NCBI GenBank assembly: GCA_018374355.1
Contig: JAHAFI010000028.1
Location: forward strand, 1 to 42,058
Length of the DNA stretch: 42,058 bases
Source: Clostridiales bacterium
GTDB taxonomy: Bacteria; Bacillota; Clostridia; Lachnospirales; Lachnospiraceae
Reading direction: 5' to 3'
Part shown: positions 39,099 to 42,058 of the stretch, one piece after another
Numbering within the stretch: position 1 is the first letter of the stretch
How the letters are laid out: each line of letters begins with the position of its first letter
Program-made: the position numbers and the translations under genes
The notes under the pieces: model-generated
The model's input: the letters and a program-made list of their open reading frames with translations, nothing else
Told to the model about the DNA's origin: nothing
Databases searched by the model: none

Positions 39099-39710
39099 AT
39101 GGGAAAAATAGATCATAATAAGCAACAAAAAAGGGACTCCCTTCTGGAATCCGCTTTTTCTCTTTTTATTAATAATGGCTTCACGAAAACTTCCATCTCG
39201 GACATTGTCAGTCAGGCAGGAGTGGCAAAGGGCACTTTCTATCTGTATTTCAAGGATAAGTATGATATCCGCAACAACCTGATTGCTCATAAGGCCAGTC
39301 AGGTTTTCCAGACGGCCTATATTGAGCTGCAGGCCCACCCGGAAGTGACTGATTTTGAAGAACAGATTTTATTTATGATTGACCACATCCTGGATCAACT
39401 GGCGTCCAATCACAGCCTTGTCTTACTTCTGTCCAAGCATCTTAGTTGGGGATTTGTACGAAATTCTCTGGTGTATACTTCCGGAAAGGATATGCCTTCG
39501 ATTCATGTGATTTTTGAAATGATGCTGGAAAAATCTGCCTATCAATATCGAACACCGGAACTGATGATGTATATGATTTTGGAAATTGTCAGCGGAACCA
39601 GCTATAATGCAATCCTGTATGAACAGCCAGTCGGGCTTGCGGAACTGAAGCCTCATTTGTATGATGCTGTAAGAGGGATTTTCCTTGGGTATCGGATGAG
39701 CAATAAATAA
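39099..39710 (+). CDS. TetR/AcrR family repressor
   Basis: The 203-residue protein has the helix-turn-helix FINNGFTKTSISDIVSQAGV followed by AKGTFYLYFKDKYDI, the canonical TetR N-terminus, and a helical ligand-binding C-terminal domain with FEEQILFMIDHILDQLA and LMMYMILEIVSGTSYNA. It is transcribed divergently from the exporter operon and separated by about 220 bases holding four matching palindromes, so it should repress both itself and the exporter. The ligand is unknown; the family usually senses the substrate of the pump it controls. Confidence 0.88.
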   Translation: MGKIDHNKQQKRDSLLESAFSLFINNGFTKTSISDIVSQAGVAKGTFYLYFKDKYDIRNNLIAHKASQVFQTAYIELQAHPEVTDFEEQILFMIDHILDQLASNHSLVLLLSKHLSWGFVRNSLVYTSGKDMPSIHVIFEMMLEKSAYQYRTPELMMYMILEIVSGTSYNAILYEQPVGLAELKPHLYDAVRGIFLGYRMSNK

Positions 39711-39723
39711 GTATCGAAAAAGA

Positions 39724-39746
39724 GACTGGTGAATATTTCACCAGTC
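39724..39746 (-). terminator. Terminator of the two-component operon
   Basis: GACTGGTGAA and TTCACCAGTC form a perfect ten-pair stem with a three-base loop; on the minus strand it is followed by TCTTTTTC. It may also stop tetR transcription from the other side. Confidence 0.75.
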
Positions 39747-39752
39747 CCCCGC

Positions 39753-40442
39753 TTACACTTTAAATCGGTAACCCACACCCCAGATCGTCTCAATATACTG
39801 GGGCTTTGCCGTATTAAATTCAATCTTCTCACGAATCTTCTTGATGTGCACCGTAACCGTAGCAATATCCCCTACAGACTCCATATCCCAGATCTCCCTG
39901 AACAGCTCGTCTTTGGTAAACACCCGGTTGGGGTTCTGTGCCAGGAAGGTCAGAAGATCAAACTCTTTAGTCGTAAAGTTCTTTTCTTCCCCATTGACCC
40001 AGACTCTGCGCGCCATCTTATCGATCTTGATCCCGCGGATCTCGACAATATCGCTCTCCTGTACACCACTTCCGATCAGTCGCTCATACCGCGCCAGATG
40101 GGCTTTCACGCGAGCCACAAGCTCGCTGGGGCTGAACGGTTTGGTCATATAATCATCTGCTCCCAGTCCCAGTCCGCGGATCTTATCGATATCATCTTTC
40201 TTCGCAGAAACCATAATGATCGGCGTATTCTTCTGCTCCCGAATCTCACGGCAGATATCAAACCCATTCATCTCCGGCAGCATCAGATCCAGTATCACCA
40301 GATTAAACTCTTCCGCCAGGGCGCGTCTTAATCCCACATCACCTCTGTGTTCAATCTCCACCTCAAATCCACTCAGTTCCAGATAGTCCTTCTCCAGATC
40401 TGCAATCGCCTCTTCATCTTCCACAATCAAAATCTTACTCAT
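39753..40442 (-). CDS. OmpR/PhoB-family response regulator
   Basis: Start ATG 40442 (MSKILIVEDEEAIADLEKDY) follows AGGAGGTACC. The 229-residue protein has a receiver domain with the acidic pair at D9/E10, the phosphorylation site Asp52 (VILDLMLPEMNG), Ser79 and Lys101 (DDYMTKPFSP). The C-terminal winged-helix domain contains FTTKEFDLLTFLAQNPNRVF and TVHIKKIREKIEF ending with the WGVGYRF strand. It is the second gene of the pair, overlapping the kinase stop by eight bases. Target genes are unknown; no recognisable partner genes adjoin. Confidence 0.92.
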   Translation of the reverse strand: MSKILIVEDEEAIADLEKDYLELSGFEVEIEHRGDVGLRRALAEEFNLVILDLMLPEMNGFDICREIREQKNTPIIMVSAKKDDIDKIRGLGLGADDYMTKPFSPSELVARVKAHLARYERLIGSGVQESDIVEIRGIKIDKMARRVWVNGEEKNFTTKEFDLLTFLAQNPNRVFTKDELFREIWDMESVGDIATVTVHIKKIREKIEFNTAKPQYIETIWGVGYRFKV

Positions 40443-41928
40443 TGGCCGGTACCTCCTGATATTTTCTGAAAGCGAGGTACATCGTTGTCCCCGTTCCTTC
40501 TTTACTTGCTGCCCAAACCTGTCCACCGTGATCTTCCATAATCTTCTTCACAATCGAAAGTCCTATACCGCTTCCGCCCTTGGAGGAATTCCTCGATGCA
40601 TCTGTCCGGTAAAAACGGTCAAAAATATTTGCCAGATCCTTTTGGGCAATTCCCTTTCCGTTATCCTCGATCTCCACCTGAATAAAGTCTCCCACATCCC
40701 GCAGACGGATATTGATAATCCCTTTGGACTTGTTCATATACTTCAAAGAGTTGCTGATAATGTTGTTCACTACCCGCTTAATCTGTTCTGCATCTGCGAT
40801 CACCACCGCATCCTCTTCCAGATAGTTGAAGTATGTGAGAGATACGCCGCTGGAATCCAGTTCTGCATGAAGCTCATCCACACAATCTTCAAAATAATCG
40901 CTGACATTGATTTTATTGAAAGTGTAAGGAATTCGGTTGGTATCAATTTTGGAATAGAATGTCAATTCGTTAATCAGGCGATCCATCTCATTGGCCTTTG
41001 TATAAATCGTCCGGATGTATTTGTTCATCTTCTCAGGTGTGTCCGCCACGCCGTCCATGATTCCCTCCACATATCCCTTTACCGCCGTAATCGGCGTCTT
41101 CAAATCATGGGAAATGTTGCTGATCAGTTCTTTATTCTCTTTATCAAATGCAACCTTCTCTTCAGCGGACTGTTTCAGTCTCTGGCGCATCGCTTCAAAG
41201 TCCTCACAAAGATCGCTGATCTCATCCACACCGCTTTTTTCCACAGTAAAATCCAGATTGCCCTCTTTGATGTTATTTGTTGCCTCTTTCAACTGGTTCA
41301 GAGGTGTAATCACACCCCGGTATGTCCATGTACAAAGCCCCAGAGACGTAGCAATCAGAATCATGACGATGACAAACACCATATTTGCCAGCATCTGCTG
41401 CATCTGAGGAATGACTGCATCTGCCCCGATGATGATAAAAGCGCTCCCCTCCTCCCCGTCAGGAAATGAAAAATCTACCTGTTTTACAAGCGCCTGCACA
41501 TCCGCTCCGATATACACCCCATGATCATTTCCCGCCATGGCATTTCCATAATCCGGAAGCTCTTTCAGCATGGTACCGGGGTCTACATTCCCTCCGCAGT
41601 AGGTCATAGACTGCCCTTTCCGCACCACCAGACAGGCGCTTTTATTTTTCAGTTCGTCGTTTATCTCATCCAGATAAATGATGTCCTCCATCTTTTCCGG
41701 ATATACCTCTGCCGTCTCAAGAAGATTGTCAAAAACCTTCTGAGTCATTTTACTGAGAATCACCGTGTTATTGGACAGACTTTCATAAGTAATCCCTTCG
41801 ATTCCATACTGTTTTTCTATGGAACGAACCTGATAAGCGGTAAATCCCATAAAAGTAATTCCTGTCAGTATCAGCGGGACTAAAATGATAACGAAAAAAG
41901 AAATGATAATTCTGTTTTTCAGTTTCAT
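40435..41928 (-). CDS. HAMP-type sensor histidine kinase
   Basis: Start ATG 41928 (MKLKNRIIISFFVIILVPLI) follows AAAAGGTGAGG; the longer frame reads into a miniature element. The 497 residues contain two membrane helices (about 6-29 and 185-205) enclosing an extracellular sensor of some 150 residues, a HAMP linker, the HisKA dimerisation helix with His274 in SNISHDLKTPITAVKGYVEG, and an HATPase domain with the N box (VNNIISNSLKY), G1 (DNGKGIA), F box (FDRFYR) and G2 (GGSGIGLSI). It phosphorylates the response regulator encoded next. The kinase precedes the regulator, the reverse of the commonest order. The signal sensed is unknown. Confidence 0.92.
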   Translation of the reverse strand: MKLKNRIIISFFVIILVPLILTGITFMGFTAYQVRSIEKQYGIEGITYESLSNNTVILSKMTQKVFDNLLETAEVYPEKMEDIIYLDEINDELKNKSACLVVRKGQSMTYCGGNVDPGTMLKELPDYGNAMAGNDHGVYIGADVQALVKQVDFSFPDGEEGSAFIIIGADAVIPQMQQMLANMVFVIVMILIATSLGLCTWTYRGVITPLNQLKEATNNIKEGNLDFTVEKSGVDEISDLCEDFEAMRQRLKQSAEEKVAFDKENKELISNISHDLKTPITAVKGYVEGIMDGVADTPEKMNKYIRTIYTKANEMDRLINELTFYSKIDTNRIPYTFNKINVSDYFEDCVDELHAELDSSGVSLTYFNYLEEDAVVIADAEQIKRVVNNIISNSLKYMNKSKGIINIRLRDVGDFIQVEIEDNGKGIAQKDLANIFDRFYRTDASRNSSKGGSGIGLSIVKKIMEDHGGQVWAASKEGTGTTMYLAFRKYQEVPANE

Positions 41929-41958
41929 AGCCTCACCTTTTCTTATATCGATTTCAAG

Positions 41959-42058
41959 ATAACTATTCAGGACCCTGTCCTTCATAGTCACAAATGCATG
42001 CACACACACTGCATTTCATGCAGTGCGGCGCTCGTATGTCTCGGGATTGCCTTGCATT
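41959..42058. mobile_element. Miniature element, partial, running off the window end
   Basis: In reverse orientation this matches the right part of the 144-bp element at 29,022-29,165. The outer end ATAACTATTCAG begins at 41,959, followed by GTCCTTCATAGTCAC, a hairpin around CACTGCATTTCATGCAGTG and the CTCGGGATTGCCTTGCA interior. The other end lies beyond the window. It lies 31 bases upstream of the histidine kinase start, within its leader. The left flanking octamer is ATTTCAAG. Confidence 0.7.

Noticed and set aside
41929..42009. N-terminal extension of the histidine kinase containing HAFVTMKDRVLNSY
   Set aside because: The codons come from a miniature element that recurs at other loci; a good ribosome site supports the start at 41,928.

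Overview
The window reads as the chromosome of a spore-forming, Gram-positive gut anaerobe of the Clostridia, most likely a Lachnospiraceae relative. The evidence is a core block in the Bacillus/Clostridium order holB, ricT, trmN6, rsmI, a spore maturation gene (spmA), strong AGGAGG ribosome sites, and AT-rich intergenic DNA. No rRNA, tRNA or CRISPR array was seen.

Bases 1 to about 21,180 are accessory DNA, a patchwork of mobile and defence material. In order they hold: a RelE/ParE-type toxin with the end of its antitoxin; a 28-codon stub that looks like the start of a BREX pglZ gene, preceded by a DUF3791-DUF3990-DUF3791 operon and a broken XRE regulator; an ABC-type ATPase with a truncated partner; a DUF4143 ATPase; three overlapping large serine recombinases; a lysis or bacteriocin-like module (11.3-15.3 kb); integrase and IS wreckage; and two intact tyrosine recombinases of a three-recombinase element whose third member is destroyed by an IS. 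The island ends inside spmA, which is cut after about 110 codons.

The most interesting part of the island is 11.3-15.3 kb. A 180-residue sigma factor resembles the TcdR/BotR/UviA (group 5) family that controls clostridial toxins and bacteriocins. Beside it lie a holin-like gene, a second small membrane protein and, divergently, an 845-residue cell-wall hydrolase with about seven peptidoglycan-binding repeats, a CHAP-like domain and a C-terminal membrane segment. The hydrolase has a TTTACA-N17-CTCTTT promoter, the pattern described for this sigma family, and the same ten bases (GGTTTACAAT) occur in the opposite direction upstream of the holin operon. I read this as a sigma-controlled production and release module.

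Bases 21,181-42,058 are mostly ordinary chromosome: a GH20 hexosaminidase, a YitT membrane protein, the rsmI-trmN6-ricT-holB-guanylate-kinase-like block, an M42 peptidase, dCMP deaminase, a serine hydrolase, a P-loop kinase, an MMPL exporter with a heptad-repeat partner under a TetR regulator with four matching operators, and a two-component system. An AbiEi-like regulator is paired here with an unfamiliar 249-residue protein in place of the usual AbiEii toxin, behind a promoter carrying 16-bp direct repeats.

Scattered through this half is a family of very small elements (33 to 144 bp) with GTRAC/GTTAC-like ends. Three complete copies are each flanked by a perfect 8-bp direct repeat, so they look like miniature transposable elements, possibly moved by an IS66-type transposase.
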